From IMG/VR virus record IMGVR_UViG_3300028895_000635, positions 1 through 64,000 of that record: a stretch of DNA of 64,000 nucleotides; one strand, 5' to 3'. The translations under genes were made by a program, and so were the position numbers. The stretch is from a virus. The notes beneath the pieces were generated by a model. It was not told the DNA's origin, did no database searches, and was given only the letters and a program-made list of their open reading frames with translations. Below, one piece after another: positions 16,078-23,607 of this stretch (its first letter is position 1; every line of letters starts with the position of its first letter).

Positions 16078-16175
16078 ACCAGTAGCCCTGCACAGGTCAA
16101 TATGATTAAGAGCGCCGCGCCGATGCCTGCTATCCACATCGCAATGGCGAATTCGCTTGGAAACAGATCGTTCAT
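16074..16175 (-). CDS. tiny single-pass membrane peptide (33 aa)
   Basis: Begins MNDLFPSEFA and continues as one hydrophobic helix of about 23 residues (A, I, L, G, with one Cys) to the end. The ATG lies two bases after the stop of the papain-like protease, and the TGA stop overlaps the GTG of the zinc-ribbon gene, so it fits exactly between two real genes with coupling on the 3' side. Candidate holin-like or regulatory membrane peptide. Too short for routine gene calling; the ribosome-binding site is weak (AAGTAA). Confidence 0.45.
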   Translation of the reverse strand: MNDLFPSEFAIAMWIAGIGAALLIILTCAGLLV

Positions 16176-16177
16176 GG

Positions 16178-16822
16178 TTACTTAGGCGGCTTGGCGGCGC
16201 GTTCGACAGCCAAGCAGACCTCTCCGTCTTTCTCGATGAGTGTGTTCATGTCGTCGAACGGGATATACGCTCGGCCGTTTTTGCCCCAGTTTTGGCCCCA
16301 TGAGTTCTTGATCCGGAACAGCCCGCGCTCCTTGGATACGCCAGTGACGAGGTAGGCATGCCCGCCGTAGTTTGGCCCTGTGGCCGACAGGACAGCGTCG
16401 GCGCCTGGCCGATCCATGCCCTTGTACCAGTTGGTGCCCACAACGACCGGTCCGCGCTCCAGCACGGCGTCGAGCAGCGTGTCCACGTCCCAGGCCCACT
16501 CGTATCGGTCGATCAGGCCGAGCATCTTGAGCACCTTGGCGCCTGCACGCACCGACGTGCCGTCGTAGTTGGTGCCCTTCCACTCGTCGTACTTCTTGCA
16601 GATCGTGTATAGGCCGTCGGGGTTGAGCCAGTGGCGGATCGGCGCGCTGGCCAGCCAGTGCGACCATGCAAAGCCCACACAATGCGGGGTGGCCTTCTGG
16701 TCCTGCCAGCAGCGATGATCCTGCCAGAAGCGATAGACGCGTTCGCTCGCTGTGCGTGGGATGCGGAATCGTCTGTCGCGGGCGTCGGGCTTGTAGCGCC
16801 GACCGTAGTTACGCTTGGGCAT
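16178..16822 (-). CDS. papain-like cysteine protease (C1 family)
   Basis: 214 residues from the ATG at 16822, chosen because AGGAG is properly placed for it and not for the ATG six bases upstream. The catalytic Cys is in TPHCVGFAW (C48), the His in YGGHAYLVTG (H155), and the Asn in KNSWGQNWG (N173), with Gln42 as the likely oxyanion residue. The order C-H-N and the NSWG motif are diagnostic of papain-fold C1A enzymes. No signal peptide or long propeptide. It may process phage or host proteins; the neighbours are sulfotransferases. Confidence 0.85.
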   Translation of the reverse strand: MPKRNYGRRYKPDARDRRFRIPRTASERVYRFWQDHRCWQDQKATPHCVGFAWSHWLASAPIRHWLNPDGLYTICKKYDEWKGTNYDGTSVRAGAKVLKMLGLIDRYEWAWDVDTLLDAVLERGPVVVGTNWYKGMDRPGADAVLSATGPNYGGHAYLVTGVSKERGLFRIKNSWGQNWGKNGRAYIPFDDMNTLIEKDGEVCLAVERAAKPPK

Positions 16823-17444
16823 TGTCATGCTCCTTGTCTGGGTTTTGCCAACTTAGATCGTACCCGAAACGGCGATCGGCGTGAAACCAGGGCCTTACTG
16901 TGTTCCACAGCTCTGGCGTATACACCTGCCGAAAAGGTGGGTGCGCTGTATTGTAGTTGTCTTCCTGTATCGGCACCTGTGCGGCACCCACGTGCGCCAT
17001 TACCTCATCGAATCCGCGCTGCATGTCCTCGAACGGTACGACGAATGACACGATCGTACGTCCGTACCCGGCGCCTGCCGATGCGCTCGTCCAATGCGCG
17101 TTGGGCAACCTGCCATAAGCATGCGGCTGCAAGCCACGCACCCATTGTTCGAAGGATTTTCTACGAACACGTGAAGCCTGCATACGCTTTAAGAACCAGT
17201 AGAGCGACACCAAACGCGCCATAGGGTGGCGCACGGTCGTAAACCACGTATAGTCACGACACTGCGCATACTGCGGCATCTTCTTGAACTCTGCCGGCGA
17301 TGTGTGTTGATCAGCCTGACGCGGCCACCGCGGCATAAACCAACGCTCGGCGCCCAACTCGTCCTGCAGCGTCCGCCCTATCGACGAACTGGCGCAGCGC
17401 GGATTACAGAAGAACAACAGCTTGTAGTCGTGCGCAACTATCAC
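16809..17444 (-). CDS. sulfotransferase, HS2ST/carbohydrate-sulfotransferase type
   Basis: 211 residues. LLFFCNPRCASSSI is the PAPS 5'-loop of the sulfotransferase_2 group (normally P-K-[VT]-G-[CS]-[ST]; here PRCASSS) and TWFTTVRHPMARLVSLY the 3'-phosphate motif with RHP. A VVPFEDM segment follows as in this group. It overlaps the protease gene by 14 bp. No transmembrane anchor, unlike Golgi enzymes. Predicted to sulfate a glycan; acceptor unknown. Confidence 0.78.
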   Translation of the reverse strand: MIVAHDYKLLFFCNPRCASSSIGRTLQDELGAERWFMPRWPRQADQHTSPAEFKKMPQYAQCRDYTWFTTVRHPMARLVSLYWFLKRMQASRVRRKSFEQWVRGLQPHAYGRLPNAHWTSASAGAGYGRTIVSFVVPFEDMQRGFDEVMAHVGAAQVPIQEDNYNTAHPPFRQVYTPELWNTVRPWFHADRRFGYDLSWQNPDKEHDNAQA

Positions 17445-17776
17445 TGGACTAACACCTTGGAGATGTCGAGCAGTGCGTGACAGACGCGCAGGGCGTACTG
17501 GTTGGTATTGATCAGATCAGGCTCGAGGGCGTGGTCCTCTTCCAGCTCATCGTCGTCCTTCATGGTCTTGACGATCTCGTCCAGGTGCGCAATGCAGTCC
17601 TTGGCCGCACAGCTGCGGATGAACTCGCCATAGCGGGCAGTCAGCTCAGGTACGGTGGCGCCAGCGTCGCGCTCGGTGCGCAGCTTCGTGAGAAACTCCT
17701 CCAGCTCCTCGGCTGCTTCGCGCAACTCAACGGCCAGCTGGGACAACTGGTGCATGTATCGGACGCTACGTGACAT
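17441..17776 (-). CDS. small helical protein between two sulfotransferases
   Basis: 111 residues from the ATG at 17776, which has GGAGG six bases upstream. Mostly helical: a Glu-rich coiled-coil (about 8-40), a middle helix, and an acidic stretch DDDELEEDH. Two Cys in one helix (SCAAKDC). It overlaps the sulfotransferase genes on both sides by 4 and 11 bp. It may assist one of them, but no family is recognised. Confidence 0.6.
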   Translation of the reverse strand: MSRSVRYMHQLSQLAVELREAAEELEEFLTKLRTERDAGATVPELTARYGEFIRSCAAKDCIAHLDEIVKTMKDDDELEEDHALEPDLINTNQYALRVCHALLDISKVLVQ

Positions 17777-18476
17777 GAAGTTCCTCCACGAGGTCTGCAA
17801 CCTCTTCGCCAACTGGATAACCGAACTCCTCGAACCATGCAAGGTACTTTTCTTCGATATGCTGGATATCGAAGTACGGCAGCCGCTGGTGGTAGCCGCC
17901 GATACCGACGTGCTGCCGGTGGCGCTGTTTGCCGTACAGGAAGCCCTGTTCCGGCTCGTATTCAGTGTTCAGCTCAGGTAGAATCTCGAGCTTGATTGCT
18001 ATGTCTTCCAGCTGCCGATAGTCGAAGCTGTGGTCTGGGAACAGGTGCCTGGCCAGCATATCCAGCGTACCCACCTTGTTGACCATCATGCTCTCGAATC
18101 GGAGCCCCTTGGTCGCGCACGCCGTCCATTCGAACGCAGGCTCGACAAGCAGCGCCTCCATACCGACGAATACGCCATCGCAGAGTCCACGGCGCTTGTA
18201 CGACTCGACTTCCAAGAGCTGGGCAGCTACAGCGCTGCAGAACGCGTCTCGCAGGTCGCGGACGATGGTGATGACTTTGTCGGCCGGGCGCCAGTCCACT
18301 GAGATGTCGTGGGTCTTGATAACCTCGATGAACCCGGCCGGCGGCGGCTCATACGACTGAATATCGGTGGCATAGACGATGCCTGGGAACAGCTTCTCCG
18401 CCAGCATGCGCACGGCGTTGAACGTCCACGTGGAGCCCGAACGGGCCATTGCCCCGACAACGATCCTGGTCATCAT
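17766..18476 (-). CDS. sulfotransferase family protein
   Basis: 236 residues. VVGAMARSGSTWTFNAV carries the PAPS 5'-loop (R-S-G-S-T-W) typical of sulfotransferase_1/3 proteins, and KVITIVRDLRDAFCSA the 3'-phosphate motif. The C-terminal half has a GYHQRLPYF segment. The start region overlaps the AGGA of the dyad box copy at 18478-18493, so its translation or transcription could be controlled there. Third distinct type of sulfotransferase in the island. Confidence 0.75.
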   Translation of the reverse strand: MMTRIVVGAMARSGSTWTFNAVRMLAEKLFPGIVYATDIQSYEPPPAGFIEVIKTHDISVDWRPADKVITIVRDLRDAFCSAVAAQLLEVESYKRRGLCDGVFVGMEALLVEPAFEWTACATKGLRFESMMVNKVGTLDMLARHLFPDHSFDYRQLEDIAIKLEILPELNTEYEPEQGFLYGKQRHRQHVGIGGYHQRLPYFDIQHIEEKYLAWFEEFGYPVGEEVADLVEELHVT

Positions 18477-18477
18477 T

Positions 18478-18493
18478 TTGTTCCTGTGATCAA
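18478..18493. promoter_or_regulatory. dyad box (copy 3) overlapping a ribosome-binding site
   Basis: On the coding strand the box reads TTGATCACAGGAACAA; its AGGA centre is the only ribosome-binding site for the sulfotransferase start at 18476. It fills nearly all of the 19-bp gap after the aldolase gene's TGA. The change of CATG to CAGG in the centre keeps both half-sites and adds the ribosome-binding site. Confidence 0.5.
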
Positions 18494-18495
18494 AA

Positions 18496-19149
18496 TCAGC
18501 GTTCCATCATCTTCACCCGGTGCTGCGGGCCAGCAAGCGCCATCAGGTCGTCCTCCTGCTCTGGCGTAAGCCATTGCGGGATACCGACTAACGACGCGGC
18601 CACCAAGCTCTGCGCAGCGTCCTCGACGATCTGGCAGCGGAAGAACGCCTGTCGCATAGTCGTACCCAAGGCACAGAAGCCATGGTTGACCATGAAGATC
18701 GACTCGGCTTCCTTGGCAGCCTCCGCCATCCGGTCGGCTAGTTCCTGTGTGGTAGGCGTGACATACGGCACCGTGGCACGCCGGCCCAGATCATTGACTA
18801 CCTCAGCGAACATCGCCCGTTGCGCCATATCTAGGCCTGAGCTGATCACGCCACACAGCCAAGGCGAATGTACGTGGAACACGGCGTGGATGTCTGGACG
18901 CGCTCGATAGATGGCCAGATGCATCTGGGTCTCAGACGTCGGCTTGTAGGTGCGCGTACGCGGCTTGCCGCTGTCGATCGCCACGGGGCACAGCTGACGT
19001 ATGTGCAACTCACCCAGGGACAACCCGCTCGGCGACAGCCAGGCGGTGTCGCCGTCGCGCGCACTGATGTTGCCGCCAGAGCCAACAACCAAGTGTGCGT
19101 CGTAGAGCTTCTTGCCGTATCGGACTAGGGCGTGTGTGATAGCACTCAT
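18496..19149 (-). CDS. class II aldolase/adducin family protein
   Basis: 217 residues from the ATG at 19149, which overlaps the stop of the Tat-signal gene. LVVGSGGNISAR (20-31), SETQMH with the catalytic Glu at 73, AVFHVHSP with zinc ligands H92 and H94, and MVNHG for the third His match L-fuculose-1-phosphate and related aldolases. These split sugar phosphates into DHAP and lactaldehyde, or run in reverse. The link with a mutarotase and a fucosyltransferase-like gene suggests 6-deoxy-sugar metabolism. Confidence 0.83.
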   Translation of the reverse strand: MSAITHALVRYGKKLYDAHLVVGSGGNISARDGDTAWLSPSGLSLGELHIRQLCPVAIDSGKPRTRTYKPTSETQMHLAIYRARPDIHAVFHVHSPWLCGVISSGLDMAQRAMFAEVVNDLGRRATVPYVTPTTQELADRMAEAAKEAESIFMVNHGFCALGTTMRQAFFRCQIVEDAAQSLVAASLVGIPQWLTPEQEDDLMALAGPQHRVKMMER

Positions 19150-19910
19150 TAGCAATAGTTCTCGTACTGCAGGCCACCAGGAATTTCCACGATGGCCGAC
19201 TGTTCGATCACGTGGCACCAGGAGAAGAGTTCGATCATGTAGGCTTCCTTCTTCACGTGGCAGTGCAGGCCGTCCACAGCGAGTTCCAGCGACACAGGAA
19301 CGTCCTTGTGCATCATGCGGATCTCGTGGACCGGTCCCATCGTAGAGCAGGCCAGCGCAATCATTACGCGCCGCTCGTGTGTGTTATCGAAGGACGCCTC
19401 GTCCCAGTCCCACGTCCATTTGGGCGACACGATGCGCCGCGGCATGTGCGGTAGGCCGCCAGCAGGGAACGGTCGCGGCTCGCACCAGCGAGGTAGCGCA
19501 TCCACCATGGCGTAGCGCATGCCAACGGACAGCAGGGAGCTGAAATGCTCGTCATTCGCTGCCTGGTCTACCAACCAGCCCAGCGGATGCTTAGGCTCAG
19601 GCAGCCCGTCGAGCTTCTCTCCGCGGGACATGTGCATGCTAAGCGGTATCGTAGAGAACGGTACTGCCACAGCGCGCGTCCCCGTGGCTATGCCGTGCTT
19701 CTTCAGCACCTTGGCGTACTCGAGGATCTGCGTGGCGACCATGTCCGGTACGTCCGCAGTCTTGTCCGACTTGAGCTGGGACGCCATGCGCTCCTGTTCG
19801 GTCTTCATCAGTGCCTGCTCGGTTTCCATGTCACAGCCGTTGGCTGCCATCAGCGTGGACTGAGAGATCAGGCCGGCGCCTGCCAGCCCTAGAAAGCTTC
19901 TGCGTTTCAT
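19149..19910 (-). CDS. Tat-signal exported protein, function unknown
   Basis: 253 residues. MKRRSFLGLAGAGLI starts a twin-arginine signal (R3, R4, F6, L7) with an AMAANG-like processing region near residue 22 (LMAANG). The mature part is alpha/beta with many His, Trp and Met and no recognised domain. GGAG precedes the ATG by seven bases. It is the first gene of the 19.9-14 kb run, driven by the promoter at 19946-19974. Export of a folded protein by a phage gene is unusual; it may bind a metal or cofactor, which Tat substrates often do. Confidence 0.65.
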   Translation of the reverse strand: MKRRSFLGLAGAGLISQSTLMAANGCDMETEQALMKTEQERMASQLKSDKTADVPDMVATQILEYAKVLKKHGIATGTRAVAVPFSTIPLSMHMSRGEKLDGLPEPKHPLGWLVDQAANDEHFSSLLSVGMRYAMVDALPRWCEPRPFPAGGLPHMPRRIVSPKWTWDWDEASFDNTHERRVMIALACSTMGPVHEIRMMHKDVPVSLELAVDGLHCHVKKEAYMIELFSWCHVIEQSAIVEIPGGLQYENYC

Positions 19911-19945
19911 CGGTCCGCTCCAAATGGGTAGGTTTCACTCTAAGC

Positions 19946-19974
19946 ATTGTTGCCCGGGCCGGGTTGTATGTCAA
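19946..19974 (-). promoter_or_regulatory. sigma70-type promoter for the 19.9-14 kb operon
   Basis: On the minus strand TTGACA, 17 bp, AACAAT. It lies directly after the terminator stem at 19979-20030 and about 36 bp before the Tat-signal gene start. It shares a CTT at the -35 end and a GGGCA before the -10 with the promoters at 39139 and 42694, with the same spacing. Confidence 0.55.
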
Positions 19975-19978
19975 GAAA

Positions 19979-20030
19979 CCGGGCGACCGCCAGAGAGTAA
20001 AGGAAGGGAAACCTCTCCGGGGCCGCCCGG
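19979..20030 (-). terminator. long terminator hairpin after the 20-33 kb virion operon
   Basis: On the minus strand an outer stem CCGGGCG/CGCCCGG encloses an inner stem GGAGAG/CTCTCT, then TTTCTT. It lies 32 bp after the stop of the 873-residue virion protein. Confidence 0.5.
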
Positions 20031-20061
20031 CGGACCGATGGCTCGTGTGAGCACCCGACTG

Positions 20062-22683
20062 CTATTGAAGCATCTGTAGCATTTGTTGACGGCGCGGCTC
20101 GCCTGGCCCGACAAACGGTATGGTAAAGCCCTTCTCCGCCTTGATGCCTTCGATGGCCTTCTGGCGCATCTCTGGCGGGAGCTGCGCGATGAGCTGCGCC
20201 ATCTGCTGGTCTGGGATCTTCTTGTAAGCCCACGCCTTGATCAGGTCTTTGACGTCAGCTTGGGAGTCCAAGATGCCTTTCTTGCCGCCCTTATCGCCGT
20301 ACTTGTTCACCCAGCCGAACTGTTGTCGTAGATCGGCCATGGCCTGTTCGGGCGTCTGCGGCTCAGGCGGTCCCTGGCGGACGCCAGCCGGTACGTTGGC
20401 CTCGTTACGCATTCCAGGAGGCCCTTGTAACGCCGGATCGGCCGCTGGTATCTCATTAGGCGGCTCTTCGGGCGGAAGCTCCGGAACTGGCGCTGCGGCT
20501 GCTGGCGGCGGCACAGGGCCAGCAGGCTCTACGCCAGGAATCTCAGGCGGCCCTTCGGGCATTGTTGGCCCAGCCGGGGGCTGTTCAGCGCCCTCAGGCG
20601 CTGCCTGGTCGCCTCCACCGCCGAACTGGTTCATCACCCAGTCGCCACCTCCGAAGGCCCATCCGAGCCCACCGAGACCGAGCGCGCCGCCGAGCATGGT
20701 CATCATGCCGTCGCCGCCCATCAGGCCGTTGATGAGCCCCATGACAGCGCCACCGACGCCGACGATGAGACCGAGCTTCTCGTGCCAATCCGAGTTCTTC
20801 CACCAATCGATGGCCTGCTCGATGTAGCCCGGATCCTGCTTTAGCTGCTCAGGATCAGCGCCCATCTGGGCCGCGTCCTGCTCGGCTTTGTACTCGAACG
20901 CCTTGCTGAGGTCGTCGGCATCGTATTCACCGTCAGCCCACTGGCGGGCGATCTTGCCCATGGCCTGCTCAACAGGGATGCCCTGCTCATAGGCCAGCTT
21001 GTGCGCCTTCTCGATACTGCGGTTCGCAATGACCTGCTGCACGGCACGTGGCACCTGCTCCTGTGGCACCTGCCCGGAGTTGATGGCGGCCGTCAGCTGC
21101 TCGATCTGTTGCGGCTGCATCGGATTGCTCATGGCGCGCTGGAAGGCGTCGTCGCCTACAGGGCCCTCGTAGATCATCTGGGCGACCGCTGGGTCCAACG
21201 GCTGCTGTGGTGCTGCAGGAGGCTGTCCAGGGGCCTCAGCGGCCGGAGGCGGCTGTTGTGGTGCTGCGGCCGGAGGCGGCTGTTGTGGTGCTGCGCCCGG
21301 TTCTGGTTGCGCTGGTGGCGCTCCAGTAGCCGCTCCTGGAGCCTGAACGGTCCCAGAGGCCGATGGTGTTGCAGGAGCGCCCTGAGCGCCCTGAGGGCCG
21401 CCCATCTCTGGGATCGGTCCTGTGGGCGGCAGCTCTGTAGCAGCGCTTGGCTGCGTAGCGGCAGGCGGGTTGGCCTGTGCTGCTGCCGCGCCAGCCTGTT
21501 GGCCAGCGGCAAACGATTCGGTCGGTGCGCTGGGCGCTGCTGGCGTTAGCGGCGCTGGTTTCGGTCTGTTGCCCTGCATGAGGCTTTCCATGTGCTTCAC
21601 GAGTATGGATTGCTGTGTTGGATATGCTTCGACCGCTGGTGGCCCTTGTTCGCCGAAAGACTGTTCCCACTTCTCGTACTCGGCTTGCGCTGCGTCGAAG
21701 AAGCCTTTCTTCTCTTCATCGGTGAGTCTTGCGAGCACCTGTTGCTCGGGACTGCCCTCTGGCCACATGCCAGCGCCGACCGAACCCATCTCGCCGAAGA
21801 TCAGGCCCAGGAAGCCCTTGCCTTTGCCGACGACATACGGCAACGCCGTCGACGCCGTATCGAACATGATACGCCCGGTGTCGGTGAATTTGTCGCCGGG
21901 GCCCTGCTTAGCGGCTGAGCTTTCAGTGTCGTGCCACCAGTCGTCGAATCCGCGGCTGGTCCGTGGACTGAACAACTGGTGCATACCGCGCTCATACGCG
22001 TTCTGGTACGGCACACGCGCCGAGCGCATTGCTTCCACGCCGTGATCAGTGATGCCTAGAGCATCAGTGCCGTAGGCACCGAGCTGTCCGATACCACCAA
22101 TCACGTCGCCCCAGAAGCCGCCTGCGCCGCCCAGTGCGCCTTTCGTTGCAGCTACAACTGGCGCGATGAAGCCTGGGTTACGAATTTGACGCCCGCCGGG
22201 GGCGTTGAAACCCTGCTCAGCACTGATCTGGTCCTGTGTGGCCCAGCCTGGCCCTTCATCGATTCCAGGCGTATTTTGCCACTGCCATTCGTTCTTCCGG
22301 CTCGGTGTGCCTACCTTGTGTCCCGGATCCAATCCCGGCTTGGTAGCCGGATCGATACCACGAGAGATGAGGTCGGCACGCATGCGGGCCTGCTCTGCTT
22401 CGATCGACGGACGCGGCCCCGGTGCAGGGCCAGGACCGTCCCAGGCTAGCTCCGGCGGCTTGAATGCGGGCTGTTTCGCCCCACGTGCGTACATGGCCGC
22501 GCCCATACGGCCACCGATCGGGCCGGCGAGCGGGAGAGCCTGCTTCTCGAGCGCCGCACCCTCAGTGAATAAAGATGCAGGGCTGCCTGCTGACCGCTGG
22601 CGTGGTTGGTCAGCAGACAGGCCCTGCGGAGCGGATTCGATGGTCAAGGCAAAGGCTGCCTTGATTAGCTGTTCTGTGTTCAT
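20062..22683 (-). CDS. large virion-type protein with glycine zipper and Pro/Ala linkers
   Basis: 873 residues. The N-terminus begins with a short helix shared in style with two neighbours. A Gly/Ala-rich hydrophobic stretch lies near 180-205, a second near 265-310, and a strong glycine-zipper membrane-like segment near 655-700. Between these are long Pro/Ala/Gln linkers (about 390-500 and 710-770) with repeats of the type APQQPPPAA. The C-terminal 100 residues are a charged helical domain. Such proteins are often ejected internal virion or tape-measure-like proteins. No enzyme motif; the structural role is inferred from composition and neighbours. Confidence 0.6.
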   Translation of the reverse strand: MNTEQLIKAAFALTIESAPQGLSADQPRQRSAGSPASLFTEGAALEKQALPLAGPIGGRMGAAMYARGAKQPAFKPPELAWDGPGPAPGPRPSIEAEQARMRADLISRGIDPATKPGLDPGHKVGTPSRKNEWQWQNTPGIDEGPGWATQDQISAEQGFNAPGGRQIRNPGFIAPVVAATKGALGGAGGFWGDVIGGIGQLGAYGTDALGITDHGVEAMRSARVPYQNAYERGMHQLFSPRTSRGFDDWWHDTESSAAKQGPGDKFTDTGRIMFDTASTALPYVVGKGKGFLGLIFGEMGSVGAGMWPEGSPEQQVLARLTDEEKKGFFDAAQAEYEKWEQSFGEQGPPAVEAYPTQQSILVKHMESLMQGNRPKPAPLTPAAPSAPTESFAAGQQAGAAAAQANPPAATQPSAATELPPTGPIPEMGGPQGAQGAPATPSASGTVQAPGAATGAPPAQPEPGAAPQQPPPAAAPQQPPPAAEAPGQPPAAPQQPLDPAVAQMIYEGPVGDDAFQRAMSNPMQPQQIEQLTAAINSGQVPQEQVPRAVQQVIANRSIEKAHKLAYEQGIPVEQAMGKIARQWADGEYDADDLSKAFEYKAEQDAAQMGADPEQLKQDPGYIEQAIDWWKNSDWHEKLGLIVGVGGAVMGLINGLMGGDGMMTMLGGALGLGGLGWAFGGGDWVMNQFGGGGDQAAPEGAEQPPAGPTMPEGPPEIPGVEPAGPVPPPAAAAPVPELPPEEPPNEIPAADPALQGPPGMRNEANVPAGVRQGPPEPQTPEQAMADLRQQFGWVNKYGDKGGKKGILDSQADVKDLIKAWAYKKIPDQQMAQLIAQLPPEMRQKAIEGIKAEKGFTIPFVGPGEPRRQQMLQMLQ

Positions 22684-22691
22684 GGCTATCC

Positions 22692-23594
22692 CTAAAGCTG
22701 AATGCCGGGCCAGCGTGCAATCTTGTCTCGGCTCGGGCTGACCTTCTTGTCGCTGAGCCCGTCAGTCGCTTCGGTGGTCGGACATGCCGGCTTGAACCCG
22801 CCAGCGGCCGGACCGTATGTGCTGTTCTGCAACACCTGCGTCACGCTGGGCACGAGCATGGCCAGCTTGTCGTAGGCATCCTTTTCCTGCGCAGCCTCCT
22901 GCTTCTTCTTTTCCTTCTCTGCCCGCTGGTTCTCGTACTGCTGTTCGTAGTTGTTGCCGGGCAGCCACTTGTCGAGCAACATCGAGGTCGGTAGGCCGGC
23001 AGCCAATCCGCCGATGCCCATACCAGCTAGACTGCCCAGCGGATGTCCAGTCATTCCACCGGCTGCGCTACCAACACCCATACCAGCAAGCAGGGGAACC
23101 ACTGAGCCCCAGGTGTGCAGACTGTTACGCTCTGTGTCTGGCATTTCACCGCTTTCCCAGCTAGGCGCCTTCTGCCGCCCGCCAAGCGCATAACCGGCAA
23201 CGCCGCCTGCGCCCATACCGCCGAGCGCGCCGAGGCCAGCACCAGCGCCGATGTCTTCACCCATGAGATGTGCGATAAGCGCACCTAGGCCAGCGCCACC
23301 GGCGCCGCCACCGAGCATACCAAGACCGGTCTTAGCGCCACGCCGTGCACCTCTCGCATAGCCCTCAGTGCGGTTGCCGGACGGCGCAAACATCGCACCA
23401 AGTCCGCCGCCGATGAGGCCGGTGTCCGAAATGCTCTGCTTCTCCAGTGCGAGCTTCTCCAGCCGCTCAGCACACGCCTCGGCCATCTTACGACGACCCC
23501 TGCGCTTCTTGAGCGCTTTGGCGACGATCTTGTCCTGCTCGTCGTCCTCTTCGATCGGCTTACGGACGGCCATTATGTCTTGTGGGTCAGGCAT
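22692..23594 (-). CDS. glycine-zipper protein, probable virion/membrane-active
   Basis: 300 residues. After a charged Lys/Arg/Glu-rich start, residues about 55-205 contain repeated GxxxG/GGGxG segments making at least four hydrophobic Gly-rich helices, followed by a coiled-coil stretch (Gln/Lys/Glu) and a polar tail. Glycine zippers insert in membranes; in tailed phages such proteins often form the genome-delivery channel. It ends eight bases before the next structural gene. Function inferred. Confidence 0.6.
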   Translation of the reverse strand: MPDPQDIMAVRKPIEEDDEQDKIVAKALKKRRGRRKMAEACAERLEKLALEKQSISDTGLIGGGLGAMFAPSGNRTEGYARGARRGAKTGLGMLGGGAGGAGLGALIAHLMGEDIGAGAGLGALGGMGAGGVAGYALGGRQKAPSWESGEMPDTERNSLHTWGSVVPLLAGMGVGSAAGGMTGHPLGSLAGMGIGGLAAGLPTSMLLDKWLPGNNYEQQYENQRAEKEKKKQEAAQEKDAYDKLAMLVPSVTQVLQNSTYGPAAGGFKPACPTTEATDGLSDKKVSPSRDKIARWPGIQL

Positions 23595-23607
23595 CGTTCT
23601 CTCCTTG

